In this document: piece after piece, positions 46,510 through 55,814 of the stretch
Layout of the letters: each line of letters opens with the position of its first letter
Numbering within the stretch: the first letter of the stretch is position 1
Assembly: GCF_000769405.2 (NCBI RefSeq)
Contig: NZ_CP053439.1
Location: 3,410,001-3,474,000 of the forward strand
Source of the DNA: Rhizobium brockwellii
GTDB lineage: Bacteria > Pseudomonadota > Alphaproteobacteria > Rhizobiales > Rhizobiaceae
Direction of reading: 5' to 3'
Length of the DNA: 64,000 nt
Notes under the pieces: generated by a model
Told to the model about the DNA's origin: nothing
What the model saw: the letters and a program-made list of their open reading frames with translations, nothing else
Databases searched by the model: none
Translations under genes and position numbers: made by a program

Positions 46510-46797
46510 TTATTTATAAGCACCCTTATAATATCGGTAGATATATTGAGCATGTCCACTGCGCAAGGGCATGGATGGCAGATTCAACGGCAGCGGCCAA
46601 AATGCCGCAGACCGGGTCAAGCATTTCTGCGGTTCCTCCCTTTGTCTCGCACCGACGAGATCGACGGTGATGTCTTTCACATGCTGGAACAGGAGCTCGA
46701 CTGGGCCGAACTCGCCGCCCTGCCACCTGGCAGAGACGAGATCGTCGAGAGCTGATGCCCTCTGTGACGTTTTGATGGATTCCAGAATCGTTACCAA
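46510..46797 (-). CDS. Possible small protein upstream of marR, unrecognised
   Basis: A 95-codon frame opens with TTG and reads SALDDLVSARWQGGEFGPVE and FQHVKDITVDLVGARQREEP, which look protein-like. It lacks a clear ribosome binding site, its C-terminal codons cover the marR operator, and a competing plus-strand frame also looks plausible. Treat as doubtful. Confidence 0.2.
   Translation of the reverse strand: MVTILESIKTSQRASALDDLVSARWQGGEFGPVELLFQHVKDITVDLVGARQREEPQKCLTRSAAFWPLPLNLPSMPLRSGHAQYIYRYYKGAYK
46514..46531. promoter_or_regulatory. MarR operator candidate (perfect palindrome)
   Basis: TTATAAG-CACC-CTTATAA is a perfect 18-base dyad located 20 bases before the marR start codon. Its size and symmetry suit a MarR dimer site that would autoregulate marR-emrAB. 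Confidence 0.65.
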
Positions 46798-46804
46798 TTG
46801 GCAT

Positions 46805-46834
46805 TTGCAATTTTTCGCCGCTGCCGTTTATAGT
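46805..46834 (+). promoter_or_regulatory. Candidate promoter for the second RND operon
   Basis: TTGCAA at 46805-46810 and TATAGT at 46829-46834 (18-base spacing) resemble a sigma-70 promoter. It lies about 185 bases before the adaptor ATG, so the leader would be long. Confidence 0.35.
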
Positions 46835-47017
46835 CCAATTCCATAGGGTTACGATTTTTCGGATGTGCATTGCGTGCCGGCCTTCCTTTTCCAAGGGATT
46901 GAACGCCGGGGGAATCATGGGGGCAGAGGCCCTCGTTCAAAGCAGCAAGACATGAACAGCATCACTTCATCTTGAGGTTGGCGGCAGTGAATCGGCCGTC
47001 GAGATTGGAGGACCGGT

Positions 47018-48193
47018 ATGACTTACGCGCTTCGACAGATGGTGGTGCTTGGCTGTATTGCCGCATTCATGCCTCTCCCCGCGCTGGCCCAGAGCGCCCC
47101 ACCACCCCCGCCCGTCACCGTTGCCAAGCCGGTCGTTCGCGATGTTGTCGACAGCGACGAGTTCATCGGCCGCTTCGAGCCGGTCGACGAGGTCTCGGTT
47201 CGCTCGCGCGTCGGTGGTTACCTGCAGGAAATTCATTTCCAGGACGGCGCATTGGTCAAGCAGGGCGACCTGCTCTTCGTCATCGATCAGCGGCCGTTCG
47301 TAACCGCGCTCAATCAGGCAAAGGCCACACTCGAATCGGCGCAATCCGCCCTGGTCTTTGCCGACGCGCAATATAAGCGCACGCAATCGCTAACTTCGAG
47401 CGGCAGCCAGTCAGCCCAGACGCTGGATGATCGCCGCCGCGAATTCGATTCGGCCGAGGCCAATGTCCGCGGCGCACAGGCCGCAGCCGACCGCGCCTCT
47501 CTCGACATGGAATATACCGAGATCAAGGCGCCCCTCAGCGGCCGCATCGACCGCCGGCTGATCTCGGCCGGCAACCTCGTGCAGACCGACCAGACTGTGC
47601 TGACGACGATCGTTTCGCTCGATCCGATCGATTTCTATTTCGACGTCGACGAGCGCCGGCTGCTGAATTTCGCCGACACGGCGCGCAAACTGGGCAAGGA
47701 TCTACAGCAGGGCGGTGGCGGACTGGATGTGTCCGTCACGATCTCGGATCCCAGTGCCAAACCGTTCAAGGGAAAGCTCGATTTCGCCGAGAACCGGGTC
47801 GACAATGAGAGTGGCACCATTCGTCTGCGTGCCCGCTTCCCCAATCCTGATCTCGTCCTTCAGCCCGGCCTGTTCGGTCGCATACAGGTCGAAGCCTCCA
47901 ACACCTACCAGGCCATTCTCGTCCCCGACGAGGCCATCGGCTCGGACCAGAATGAGCGCGTCGTTTATGTCGTCGCCGAAGATGGCACGGTGTCGACCAA
48001 GCCTGTGAGACCCGGGCCGCGCCTCTACGGCTACCGCGTCATACGCGAGGGCCTTGATGGCACCGAGACGATCATCGTCAATGGCCTGATGCGCGCCCGG
48101 CCGGGCGCAAAGATCACGCCTCAGATGACCGAACTGCCGCAGGAGCGGCAGGACGCTCCGCCGGAAACTGCCGGCGCGGAGAGCGGACAATGA
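47018..48193 (+). CDS. RND efflux periplasmic adaptor (second system)
   Basis: This 391-residue membrane fusion protein has a signal peptide ending at ALA-Q near residue 25, followed by a proline run (SAPPPPPVTV). Lipoyl halves FQDGALVKQGDLLFVIDQRPF and APLSGRIDRRLISAGNLVQ flank an alpha-hairpin, and the end INGLMRARPGAKI-like sequence (VNGLMRARPGAKITPQM) is standard. It overlaps the pump gene by four bases (ATGA), so the two are coupled. It is transcribed away from marR; the two share a 520-base upstream gap. Confidence 0.95.
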   Translation: MTYALRQMVVLGCIAAFMPLPALAQSAPPPPPVTVAKPVVRDVVDSDEFIGRFEPVDEVSVRSRVGGYLQEIHFQDGALVKQGDLLFVIDQRPFVTALNQAKATLESAQSALVFADAQYKRTQSLTSSGSQSAQTLDDRRREFDSAEANVRGAQAAADRASLDMEYTEIKAPLSGRIDRRLISAGNLVQTDQTVLTTIVSLDPIDFYFDVDERRLLNFADTARKLGKDLQQGGGGLDVSVTISDPSAKPFKGKLDFAENRVDNESGTIRLRARFPNPDLVLQPGLFGRIQVEASNTYQAILVPDEAIGSDQNERVVYVVAEDGTVSTKPVRPGPRLYGYRVIREGLDGTETIIVNGLMRARPGAKITPQMTELPQERQDAPPETAGAESGQ

Positions 48194-51100
48194 GATTTGC
48201 TCATTTTTTCGTGGACCGGCCGATCTTTGCGGCCGTCATCTCGATCCTTTTCCTCGTCGTCGGCAGCATTGCCTACACGCAATTGCCGGTATCGCAGTAT
48301 CCGGAGATAGCGCCGCCGACCATCGTCGTGCGCACCTCCTATCCGGGTGCCGACCCGCAGACGATCGCCGATACCGTTTCGACGCCGCTCGAACAACAGA
48401 TCAACGGCGTCGAAGACATGCTTTATATGTCTTCTTACTCCAGCGCCGACGGCGCCATGTCGCTGACGATCACCTTCAAGCTCGGTACCGATCTCGACAA
48501 GGTCCAGGTGCTCGTCCAGAACCGCGTTTCCATCGCCCTTCCCCGTCTTCCCGAGGAAGTCCAGCGGCTTGGCGTGACCACCGACAAAAGTTCACCGGAT
48601 CTGATGATGGTGGTGCACCTGCTTTCGCCATCGCACCGCTATGACCAGCTTTACGTCTCGAATTACGCCCGCAACCGCATCCGAGACGTTCTCGTGCGCC
48701 TTGACGGCGTCGGCGACGTGCAGATCTTTGGCGAGCGCCAGTATTCGATGCGAATCTGGCTGGATCCGGAAAAGCTCTCCGCTTACGGGATGACATCCGA
48801 TGACGTCGTCTCCGCGTTGAGAGATCAGAACGTCCAGGTGTCGGGCGGCAAGATCGGGGCTCCACCCGTCACCGGCAAGAATGCTTTCGAATATACGGTG
48901 CGAACGGACGGCCGCTTCTCCGACGTGCGCGAGTTCCGATATGTCATTGTGAAATCGACGACATCGGGCCGGCTCGTGCAGTTGCAGGATGTCGCCCGGA
49001 TAGAACTCGGAGCACAGGATTACGTCACTAACAGTTATCTCAACAACGATCCCGCGGTTGCTCTCGGCATCTTCGCCCGGCCGGGAACCAACGCCCTGGA
49101 CACGGCCCACCAAGTCCAGACGCTCATGAAGGACATATCCCAGAATTTCCCGCCTGGTCTGGAATATCGTATCGTCTACGACACGACCGAATTCATCTCC
49201 GATTCGATCAATGAGGTCTACAGAACCATTGCAGAAGCGGCCATACTGGTAGCAATCGTCGTTCTTGTCTTCCTGCAATCCTGGCGAACCGCGATCATTC
49301 CGATCATTGCCATCCCGGTATCGCTGATCGGCACCTTCGCCGTCCTGCTCGCCTTCGGCTTCTCGCTCAACATGCTCACGCTGTTCGGTCTCGTGCTGGC
49401 GATCGGTATCGTCGTCGACGACGCGATCGTGGTGGTGGAAAACGTCGAGCGCAATCTGGCACGTGGCATGACGCCGAAGCAGGCGTCCCATGTCACGATG
49501 GACGAAGTCGGAACCGCCGTCGTCGCCATCTCGCTGGTGCTGATCGCCGTGTTCGTGCCGACAGCCTTCATTCCGGGCATTTCTGGCCAGTTCTACAGGC
49601 AGTTCGCGGTCACGATCTCCGTCACCACTGCAATTTCCGCATTGAATTCGCTCACGCTGTCGCCCGCGCTCGCAGGCATATTGCTGAAAACCCATGACCA
49701 TGAAACCAAGCGCACGAATGTCGCGTCCCGGCTGGGAAGGGGGCTGGCAGACGGCTTCAATCACGGATTCGATCGGCTGAGCTCCGGCTATTCATGGACC
49801 GTTCGGCATCTGGTCAGCAGCTGGGTTGGGTTGACAGCCGCGATGGTCACCTTCGTCTGCCTGCTCGGAGCAACCTGGTACATGGGCACGAAAGTTCCCG
49901 CGGGCTTTATCCCGACCATGGACCAGGGTTACGCCATCATCGTCATACAGCTACCTGATGGAGCCTCGCTCGCCCGCACCGATGCCGTCGTCAAACAGGT
50001 GGGCGATATCGCCCGCACCGTGCCCGGCGTCGGCAATGCCGTTCAGTTTGCCGGCTTCAGCGGAGCGACATTCACCAATGCCTCTAATGCCGGCGTCGTC
50101 TTCGTCCCGTTCAAATCCTTTGCCGAACGCGAAGAAGGCGGCGAGAACGCCAACAAGATCATCGGCGAGCTTTACGGAAAGCTGCAAAGCATCCAGGAAG
50201 CCTTCATCATCGCCATCCCGCCGCCATCCGTGCGTGGCGTCGGCAATTCCGGCGGCTTCAAGATGCAGATCTCCGATCTCGAGAACGCCGACATGACGCG
50301 CGTGCTCGGCCTCGCCCGGCAGATGATGGGCGCGGCGGCTACCACCGAGGGGCTGACCGGCGTCTTTACGACATTCTCCGATGCAAGCCCGCAATATTTC
50401 CTGGCGATCGACCGCGACAAGGCGCGTTTCCTGAATGTGCCGATTCCCAATATCTTCAACGCCCTTTCCATCAATCTCGGCGTCGCTTATGTGAACGATT
50501 TCAATGCGTTCGGCCGCGTTTACCAGGTTCGCGCCCAGGCCGACCGACAATACCGCATGGACAAGGAAGACATCCTCGCCCTGAAGGTCCGGTCGGCGAC
50601 CGGCGCGCTGGTTCCGCTTGGAACCTTGATGGATATCCAGGATGCCAGCGGCCCGGCGCTTGTCCAGCGTTACAACATGTACGTCTCAGTGCCGCTTCAG
50701 GGCAATCCGACGCCGGGCACGTCGACGGGCGATGCCATTGCCAAGATGGAGGCCTTAGCAGCGAAGATCCTGCCGCAGGGGACGACCTTCGAATGGACGG
50801 AACTCGCCTATCAGGAGACCCACACCGGCAACACCGCCATCTACATCTTTGCCCTGTCCGTCGTCTTCGTCTTCCTGGCGCTGGCGGCGCAATATGAAAG
50901 CTGGGTTCTGCCGCTGGCGATCATTCTCATCGTCCCGCTTGCGGTGCTTGCGGCGCTGATCGGGGTCTCGCTGAGGGGAATGGACAACAATGTCATGACG
51001 CAGATCGGCCTGATCGTTCTGATCGGCCTTGCGGCCAAGAACGCCATTCTGATCGTCGAGTTCGCCAGGCAGGCGGAAGACGAGGGCAAATCGCCGGTGG

Positions 51101-51378
51101 AGGCGGCCATCGAGGCCAGCCGTCTTCGCCTGCGCCCGATCCTGATGACGGCATTCGCCTTCATCTTCGGTGTTCTGCCGCTTGCGATCGCCACCGGCCC
51201 CGGCGCCGAAATGCGCCAGTCGCTCGGCACCGCCGTCTTCTCGGGCATGCTCGGCGTGACGATCTTCGGCCTGTTTCTGACGCCGGTCTTCTATGTCGTG
51301 CTGCGCGGCTGGCGCCGCAAGCGGCCGGCTACTGTAGAGCCAGCGAAGACGGAGCCGGTCGAGGAAGGGGTCGTCTGA
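48190..51378 (+). CDS. RND multidrug efflux pump, HAE1 family (second system)
   Basis: This 1062-residue pump begins MRFAHFFVDRPIFAAVISILFL and has the HAE1 landmarks YPEIAPPTIVVRTSYPGADPQ, TPLEQQINGVEDMLYMSS and the proton-relay pair in LAIGIVVDDAIVVVENVERN. Twelve helices and two periplasmic loops are expected. It is related to, but clearly distinct from, the pump at 32714. No channel gene or dedicated regulator follows; a PPP-type phosphatase gene converges on it. Confidence 0.95.
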   Translation: MRFAHFFVDRPIFAAVISILFLVVGSIAYTQLPVSQYPEIAPPTIVVRTSYPGADPQTIADTVSTPLEQQINGVEDMLYMSSYSSADGAMSLTITFKLGTDLDKVQVLVQNRVSIALPRLPEEVQRLGVTTDKSSPDLMMVVHLLSPSHRYDQLYVSNYARNRIRDVLVRLDGVGDVQIFGERQYSMRIWLDPEKLSAYGMTSDDVVSALRDQNVQVSGGKIGAPPVTGKNAFEYTVRTDGRFSDVREFRYVIVKSTTSGRLVQLQDVARIELGAQDYVTNSYLNNDPAVALGIFARPGTNALDTAHQVQTLMKDISQNFPPGLEYRIVYDTTEFISDSINEVYRTIAEAAILVAIVVLVFLQSWRTAIIPIIAIPVSLIGTFAVLLAFGFSLNMLTLFGLVLAIGIVVDDAIVVVENVERNLARGMTPKQASHVTMDEVGTAVVAISLVLIAVFVPTAFIPGISGQFYRQFAVTISVTTAISALNSLTLSPALAGILLKTHDHETKRTNVASRLGRGLADGFNHGFDRLSSGYSWTVRHLVSSWVGLTAAMVTFVCLLGATWYMGTKVPAGFIPTMDQGYAIIVIQLPDGASLARTDAVVKQVGDIARTVPGVGNAVQFAGFSGATFTNASNAGVVFVPFKSFAEREEGGENANKIIGELYGKLQSIQEAFIIAIPPPSVRGVGNSGGFKMQISDLENADMTRVLGLARQMMGAAATTEGLTGVFTTFSDASPQYFLAIDRDKARFLNVPIPNIFNALSINLGVAYVNDFNAFGRVYQVRAQADRQYRMDKEDILALKVRSATGALVPLGTLMDIQDASGPALVQRYNMYVSVPLQGNPTPGTSTGDAIAKMEALAAKILPQGTTFEWTELAYQETHTGNTAIYIFALSVVFVFLALAAQYESWVLPLAIILIVPLAVLAALIGVSLRGMDNNVMTQIGLIVLIGLAAKNAILIVEFARQAEDEGKSPVEAAIEASRLRLRPILMTAFAFIFGVLPLAIATGPGAEMRQSLGTAVFSGMLGVTIFGLFLTPVFYVVLRGWRRKRPATVEPAKTEPVEEGVV

Positions 51379-51407
51379 CACGACCCCACCGGCCGAGGAA
51401 ACGGAAG

Positions 51408-52145
51408 TCAGGTCGAAAACAGATGCACTTGGCCTTGCCACAGGCGGGCGACGGTGAGCTTGCCGCTGCGATAGGCGCGCGTATCGAGATTGAGCCGCTT
51501 TGGCCGTATGTCGGGTTCATCGTTCGGCGTATGACCGTGAACGACGAGTTTCGGCAACGGCACCCGGCTTTCGAGAAACCGCTGGCGGATGATGACCAGA
51601 TCCTCGTCCGTCTGCTCACTGAGCCGCAGCTTCGGATTGATGCCGGCATGCACGAAAATCACGCTCGGGGTCTCCAGCAGGACAGGCATCGCCCGCATGA
51701 AATCGATATGCGTGCGCGGCAGCGACTGGCGGATGAAGGCATCGAGCTTCGCGCCGGAGGGAAAGACCAGCGGTAGATGCTCCGGATCGAGGCCATAGGA
51801 TTTCAGCAGCTCCGCCGACCCCATCTGCATCCAATCGTCATAGGAGATCCAGCCATCGATATAGTCGAGCATGGCGACTTCGTGATTGCCGGCAAGGCAG
51901 ATACGGTCGAATCCATCAGGCGGAGGCTCCATCAGATGGGTGATGACCTGTGCCGATTCAGGGCCGCGGTCGATATAGTCGCCGAGCGTCACGATCAATT
52001 TACGCCCGGGCAACTGCCCGCCATCGCGCAGGATCGCCGCCTCGGCTTTCACGAGCAGATCGTACCGACCGTGAATATCGCCGATCGCATAGGTTGGGAT
52101 AGCGGCAATATCCAGCGTCAGGCGCGGTCTCGGCTGGCGCGCCAT
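51408..52145 (-). CDS. PPP-family metallophosphoesterase (ApaH/protein phosphatase-like)
   Basis: This 245-residue enzyme has the full phosphoesterase signature: YAIGDIHGRYDLL (residues 18-30), VTLGDYIDRGPES, CLAGNHEVAML, IFVHAGINP and VVHGHTPNDEP, which bind two metal ions. It may dephosphorylate Ser/Thr proteins or cleave diadenosine tetraphosphate; sequence cannot decide. I chose the ATG at 52145; an upstream ATG at 52187 would add 14 residues. It converges on the RND pump gene. Confidence 0.9.
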   Translation of the reverse strand: MARQPRPRLTLDIAAIPTYAIGDIHGRYDLLVKAEAAILRDGGQLPGRKLIVTLGDYIDRGPESAQVITHLMEPPPDGFDRICLAGNHEVAMLDYIDGWISYDDWMQMGSAELLKSYGLDPEHLPLVFPSGAKLDAFIRQSLPRTHIDFMRAMPVLLETPSVIFVHAGINPKLRLSEQTDEDLVIIRQRFLESRVPLPKLVVHGHTPNDEPDIRPKRLNLDTRAYRSGKLTVARLWQGQVHLFST

Positions 52146-52348
52146 TTTCGAAACCTCGCTGTTGCGAGCACGAGAGTCGCTCATCATACTTCTCGATTAA
52201 GGAAGCCCCACTTTACCGTAAGTAGCGTGGAGAACAGGGCAATCAAGCTGGTAAGAAAATCCAAACCATTCTGGTTTTGTAGAAAAACCGGCCTTATCAT
52301 TTGAGGGGCAATCCCTCACTCCTATATCCATAGAGAAAAGAGTGACCG

Positions 52349-53476
52349 ATGGGAACGGTATCGCAGTTTCATCAGAGCCTGAGGCCACCCGCGCATCGCA
52401 TCGAAAGCGAAGAGGAGGCGATATCCACGGCCCGCGACCTCGCCGCCGCATTCCGGCATCAGGCGAGCGAACGGGATATCAACCGCATCCTGCCCTTTGC
52501 CGAGCTTGACGCGCTGTCGGTATCGGGGCTGACGGCAATTGCTGTTCCGCCAGACCATGAAGGGCTCGATATGTCGAACGCCCTGCTTGCCGAAATCGTT
52601 GCAATCATCGCCGAGGGCGATGCTTCGATCGGCGAGACGCTGGAAAGTCATTTTTCTGCGCTGGAAACGCTCCGCACCCAGGCTGCCGAGGATTTGAAGG
52701 CATCGCTGTTTGCCCGCGTGCTGCTCGGCGACCGCTTCGCCGGCGCCGCCTTCACCGACGGGGCCGAACTGACCGCCGAAGGTCCGGGCTACCGCCTGAG
52801 CGGGCGCACGCGCCAAGTGCCCGGTATACTCTTCGCCGACTGGATCGCCGCTGCCGCCACCGCCCCGCCCAGCCGCCCGGTGACGCTCTATCTCGCACGC
52901 GCTGAGGAAGGCGTGCAGGTGGTCGACGATTGGGACGGCTTCGGCCAGCGCACCAATGGCTCGGCGACGGCGATCGTCGCCACGCTTCATGTCAATGCCG
53001 ATGCGATTGCCCCTGCCCCCTCGTCCGGACATTCGACCGCCATCTCGCTCGGTCTGCTGCTCAAGGCGGGCGTCAGCCTGGGCATCGCCCGGGCCGCATG
53101 GAGCGACCTCATGATCGCAATTGGCGATCGCAGCACCAGCGTCCTTCCCCGGATCGGCGAACGCGCCATCCGTATCGAAATGGCGGCGGCCGCCTTGGAA
53201 CGGGCTGGCCGCAAACTCGACACTGCCCAGGTCAATCCTGTGGAGGCTGCGATGGCGGACGCGCATTTTTCCGCCTCGGCGGCCGCAATCCTTGCCGGGG
53301 AAACGGCGCTTGCCACCGCAAACGCGTTGTTCGAACTTGCAGGGGAAACATCGGCCGGCATCGGCCTCAATCTCGACCGCCATTGGCGCAATGCCCGCAT
53401 TCATGCGCTATCGCTGCCGCGGGATAAGCTGGTGCACACCGCGGGCGAATATATGTCGAAGGCCGGCGGCGCCTAA
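52349..53476 (+). CDS. Acyl-CoA dehydrogenase-fold flavoprotein (SfnB/DszC-like)
   Basis: This 375-residue protein fits the acyl-CoA dehydrogenase superfamily, subgroup SfnB/dibenzothiophene monooxygenase-like. An N-terminal helical domain (ISTARDLAAAFRHQASERD), a beta middle domain and a C-terminal four-helix region with NALFELAGETSAGIGLNLDRHWRNARIHAL can be followed. The RHWRNAR segment is typical of this group. Members usually oxidise sulfur compounds or act as flavin monooxygenases. Its stop codon abuts that of the convergent Rrf2 gene. Substrate unknown. Confidence 0.82.
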   Translation: MGTVSQFHQSLRPPAHRIESEEEAISTARDLAAAFRHQASERDINRILPFAELDALSVSGLTAIAVPPDHEGLDMSNALLAEIVAIIAEGDASIGETLESHFSALETLRTQAAEDLKASLFARVLLGDRFAGAAFTDGAELTAEGPGYRLSGRTRQVPGILFADWIAAAATAPPSRPVTLYLARAEEGVQVVDDWDGFGQRTNGSATAIVATLHVNADAIAPAPSSGHSTAISLGLLLKAGVSLGIARAAWSDLMIAIGDRSTSVLPRIGERAIRIEMAAAALERAGRKLDTAQVNPVEAAMADAHFSASAAAILAGETALATANALFELAGETSAGIGLNLDRHWRNARIHALSLPRDKLVHTAGEYMSKAGGA

Positions 53477-53941
53477 TCAGCTGGCGGCGGAGATCGGGAA
53501 TTCTTCCTTGGCGCCGTCGATGCTGCCGCCATCGGCGACGAATTGCTCGAGAGTCATGTTGTCGAGAATGGCGGCGATCGCGTCCCGAACATCGGTCATC
53601 GAGCGCCGCACCTGACAGGTCTCGGGATCGGCGCAGTCGTCGCAGGCCTCGTAAGCCGTACGGCTGGCGCAGCGGATCGGCGCCAACGGCCCGTCAAGCG
53701 TGCGAATGACATGGCCGATGCGGATTTCAGTTGCCGGCCGCGACAAAGAATAGCCGCCGCCCGGTCCCTTTTTAGAGCGCAGGATGCCGACATTGCGCAG
53801 TTCCAGCAGGATCGTATCGAGAAACTTCTTCGGGATATTGTTGCGGGCCGCGATGTCATTGATGAAGGCAGTCTCGCCCGGCGCCAGCCGCGCCAAGTCG
53901 ACCAGCGCCTTCAGCCCGTATTTTCCCTTTTTCGTCAACAT
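53477..53941 (-). CDS. Rrf2-family regulator with four cysteines
   Basis: This 154-residue regulator has the Rrf2 winged helix (MLTKKGKYGLKALVDLARL, PKKFLDTILLELRNVGILRSKKGPGGGYSLSRP) and a C-terminal dimer helix. C91, C100, C103 and C109 cluster as in Fe-S or redox-sensing family members such as IscR, though the spacing differs from RirA and IscR. The start at 53941 is the family start; a longer open frame exists. It converges with zero spacing on the SfnB-like gene, which suggests a shared sulfur-related role, but this is inference. Confidence 0.88.
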   Translation of the reverse strand: MLTKKGKYGLKALVDLARLAPGETAFINDIAARNNIPKKFLDTILLELRNVGILRSKKGPGGGYSLSRPATEIRIGHVIRTLDGPLAPIRCASRTAYEACDDCADPETCQVRRSMTDVRDAIAAILDNMTLEQFVADGGSIDGAKEEFPISAAS

Positions 53942-54023
53942 CGTCGTCGCCCTGTAGAAATTGCAGTATTTATCCTGCCAATAGCAGGCAAATAGCGTCA
54001 AAAGCGTGAACATACAACAAAAT

Positions 54024-54040
54024 AGCTATTATTTATAGCT
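54024..54040. promoter_or_regulatory. Dyad upstream of the Rrf2 gene
   Basis: AGCTAT-N5-ATAGCT is a perfect dyad in an AT-rich stretch about 83 bases before the Rrf2 start. It could be an autoregulatory operator, but could also be chance in AT-rich sequence. Confidence 0.35.
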
Positions 54041-54112
54041 TGTATCGGCAACGTCCACAGAAACGCCGGCAGCATCGAGAAAGACCGGCCGCCGCGCGCC
54101 CTGCCGTCTCGG

Positions 54113-54901
54113 TCAGATCGTCTTCAGCATGCCGCCATCGACGAAATAGGTCGAGCCGATGCAATAGCTCGCGCGCTCTGAACTCAGGAAGACGAAGACG
54201 TTTGCCAGTTCCTCCGGCGTGCCGAAGCGTTTAGAGGCGGCGTGCTCATTGGCGACGCTCTGCAGGTAGCCTTCCCAGTTCCCGCCAGTCTCGGCCGTCA
54301 ATTGTTTTGCGGTCTTGATCCAGTCGGGCGTCAGGATCAGACCGGCATTGACGCAGTTGACACGGATATTGTCCTTGATGAGCTCGGTCGAGAGCGTCTT
54401 CGAAAACATCATCAGCGCCGACTTGCTGACATTGTAGATCGGCTCGTACCAGAGTGGTTGAACGGCACAGATCGAGGCGTTGTGCAGGATCACACCGCCG
54501 CCGCGCTCCTTCATCTGCGGCGCGATGCCGCGCGCCAGCCGCACGGCGGCCATCACATGCAAGTCCCAATAGTCCTGCCACTTCTCGTCGGGCGCCTCCA
54601 TCACCGTCTCGTTCGAGCCGGTGCCGGCATTGTTGATGAGGATATCGGCGCCGCCTTTTTCGGCCGCCGCCGCAATGATCGCCTCGGTTCCCGCAACCGT
54701 CGCCACATCGGCCGCGACAGCGGTGGCGCTGACGCCGTACGTCTTGGCGATACGGGCGGCTTCCGCCTCGAGCCGTTCGCCGCCGCGCGCTGCCAGCACG
54801 AGGTCGGCGCCCTCAGCCGCCAGTCCTTCGGCGATTGCCAGCCCGATGCCGACCGACGCACCTGTTATGACGGCAATCTTTCCCTTCAATCCGAGATCCA
54901 T
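54113..54901 (-). CDS. Short-chain dehydrogenase/reductase (sugar-locus SDR)
   Basis: This 262-residue SDR has TGASVGIGLAIAEGL, ILINNAGTGSNETV, the catalytic Ser in LHNASICAVQPL and YNVSKSALMMF, and ends YCIGSTYFVDGGML. The ATG at 54901 follows GGAGGAAG; longer frames upstream are unlikely. It is divergent from the hydroxypyruvate-isomerase-like gene (142 bases apart) and probably belongs to the same catabolic locus, perhaps oxidising a sugar or sugar acid. Confidence 0.9.
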   Translation of the reverse strand: MDLGLKGKIAVITGASVGIGLAIAEGLAAEGADLVLAARGGERLEAEAARIAKTYGVSATAVAADVATVAGTEAIIAAAAEKGGADILINNAGTGSNETVMEAPDEKWQDYWDLHVMAAVRLARGIAPQMKERGGGVILHNASICAVQPLWYEPIYNVSKSALMMFSKTLSTELIKDNIRVNCVNAGLILTPDWIKTAKQLTAETGGNWEGYLQSVANEHAASKRFGTPEELANVFVFLSSERASYCIGSTYFVDGGMLKTI

Positions 54902-55043
54902 GTCTTCCTCCGCAAACGGCCGGAGATTCCGGCCTGATTGCCGAGTGTTCCGCCAATGAACCCGGGCGTCAAGCGCCTGAACTCCTCTTGCGGCAGTCTC
55001 CAATCTGTCGCATGCCTGCATCAACAGGATGGGAGGAGTTTTC

Positions 55044-55814
55044 ATGCGACGTTATTCAGCCTGCATAGAGTGGCTGTTTGCCGAAGAGGGCGACAGCTTT
55101 CCCGATCGCATCCGCCGCGCCCATGCGGCCGGCCTGACGGCGATCGAATTCTGGCGCTGGACCGACAAGGATCTGGACGCAATCGAGGCGGCGCTGAAGG
55201 AAACCGGCCTTGCCGTCACCAGCCTCGTCGCCGAACCGATGATCGCGCTGACCGACGCCGCCAACCGGCAGGCCTGGCTGAAAGGCCTTGCCGAATCCGT
55301 CAGTGTCGCGAAGCGTCTCGGCGCGCCAGTGCTGATTGCCCAGGCGGGCGACGATCTCCCAGGCTTGACCCGCAAAGAACAGCGCAGGGCACTCACCGAA
55401 ACGCTGAGAGCCGGCGCCGATATCCTCAAAGGCAGCGGTGTCCGCCTCGGCGTCGAGCCGCTCAACATCCGCATCGACCATGTCGGCTATTTCCTCGATT
55501 CGACCCGCGAAGGTCTCGACATCATCGATGACGTCGCTCGCCCCGAGATCGGTATCGTCTACGACATCTACCATTCCGCCGTGATGGACGAGCGCACCGA
55601 GGAGGTACTGAACGGCCGTCTCGACCGTATCATCCACGTCCATGTCGCCGATCACCCCGGCCGCAACGAACCGGGCTCCGGCGATATCGACCTTGCCCGA
55701 CGCCTCGGCTGGATCTTTGCCAACGGTTACGACGGCGCCGTCGGTCTGGAATACCGGCCGACCAAGTCCGGCGCGGACGCAGTCAAGGCTGCGATTGCTT
55801 CGCTCGGCGGTTAA
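55044..55814 (+). CDS. Hydroxypyruvate-isomerase-like sugar isomerase (TIM barrel)
   Basis: This 256-residue protein belongs to the AP-endonuclease-2/xylose-isomerase-like TIM-barrel group, close to Hyi. It shows ACIEWLFAEEGDSFPDRIRRAHAAG at the start, GVEPLNIRIDHVGYFL, IVYDIYHSAVMDE and HVHVADHPGRNEPGSGDID with the metal-binding Glu, Asp and His residues, then AVGLEYRPTKSG. The ATG at 55044 follows GGGAGGAG. It may interconvert a hydroxypyruvate-type or keto-sugar substrate. Its 3' end overlaps the convergent lacI-type gene by four bases. Confidence 0.88.
   Translation: MRRYSACIEWLFAEEGDSFPDRIRRAHAAGLTAIEFWRWTDKDLDAIEAALKETGLAVTSLVAEPMIALTDAANRQAWLKGLAESVSVAKRLGAPVLIAQAGDDLPGLTRKEQRRALTETLRAGADILKGSGVRLGVEPLNIRIDHVGYFLDSTREGLDIIDDVARPEIGIVYDIYHSAVMDERTEEVLNGRLDRIIHVHVADHPGRNEPGSGDIDLARRLGWIFANGYDGAVGLEYRPTKSGADAVKAAIASLGG

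Noticed and set aside
46546..46755. 69-codon plus-strand frame between marR and the RND adaptor gene
   Set aside because: Its C-terminal part looks faintly protein-like, but an opposing frame does too, and neither has a ribosome binding site.
53477..54013. Longer version of the Rrf2 protein with 24 extra N-terminal residues
   Set aside because: The extra residues are Cys/aromatic-rich and encoded by AT-rich promoter-like DNA; the family starts at MLTKKGKYGL.
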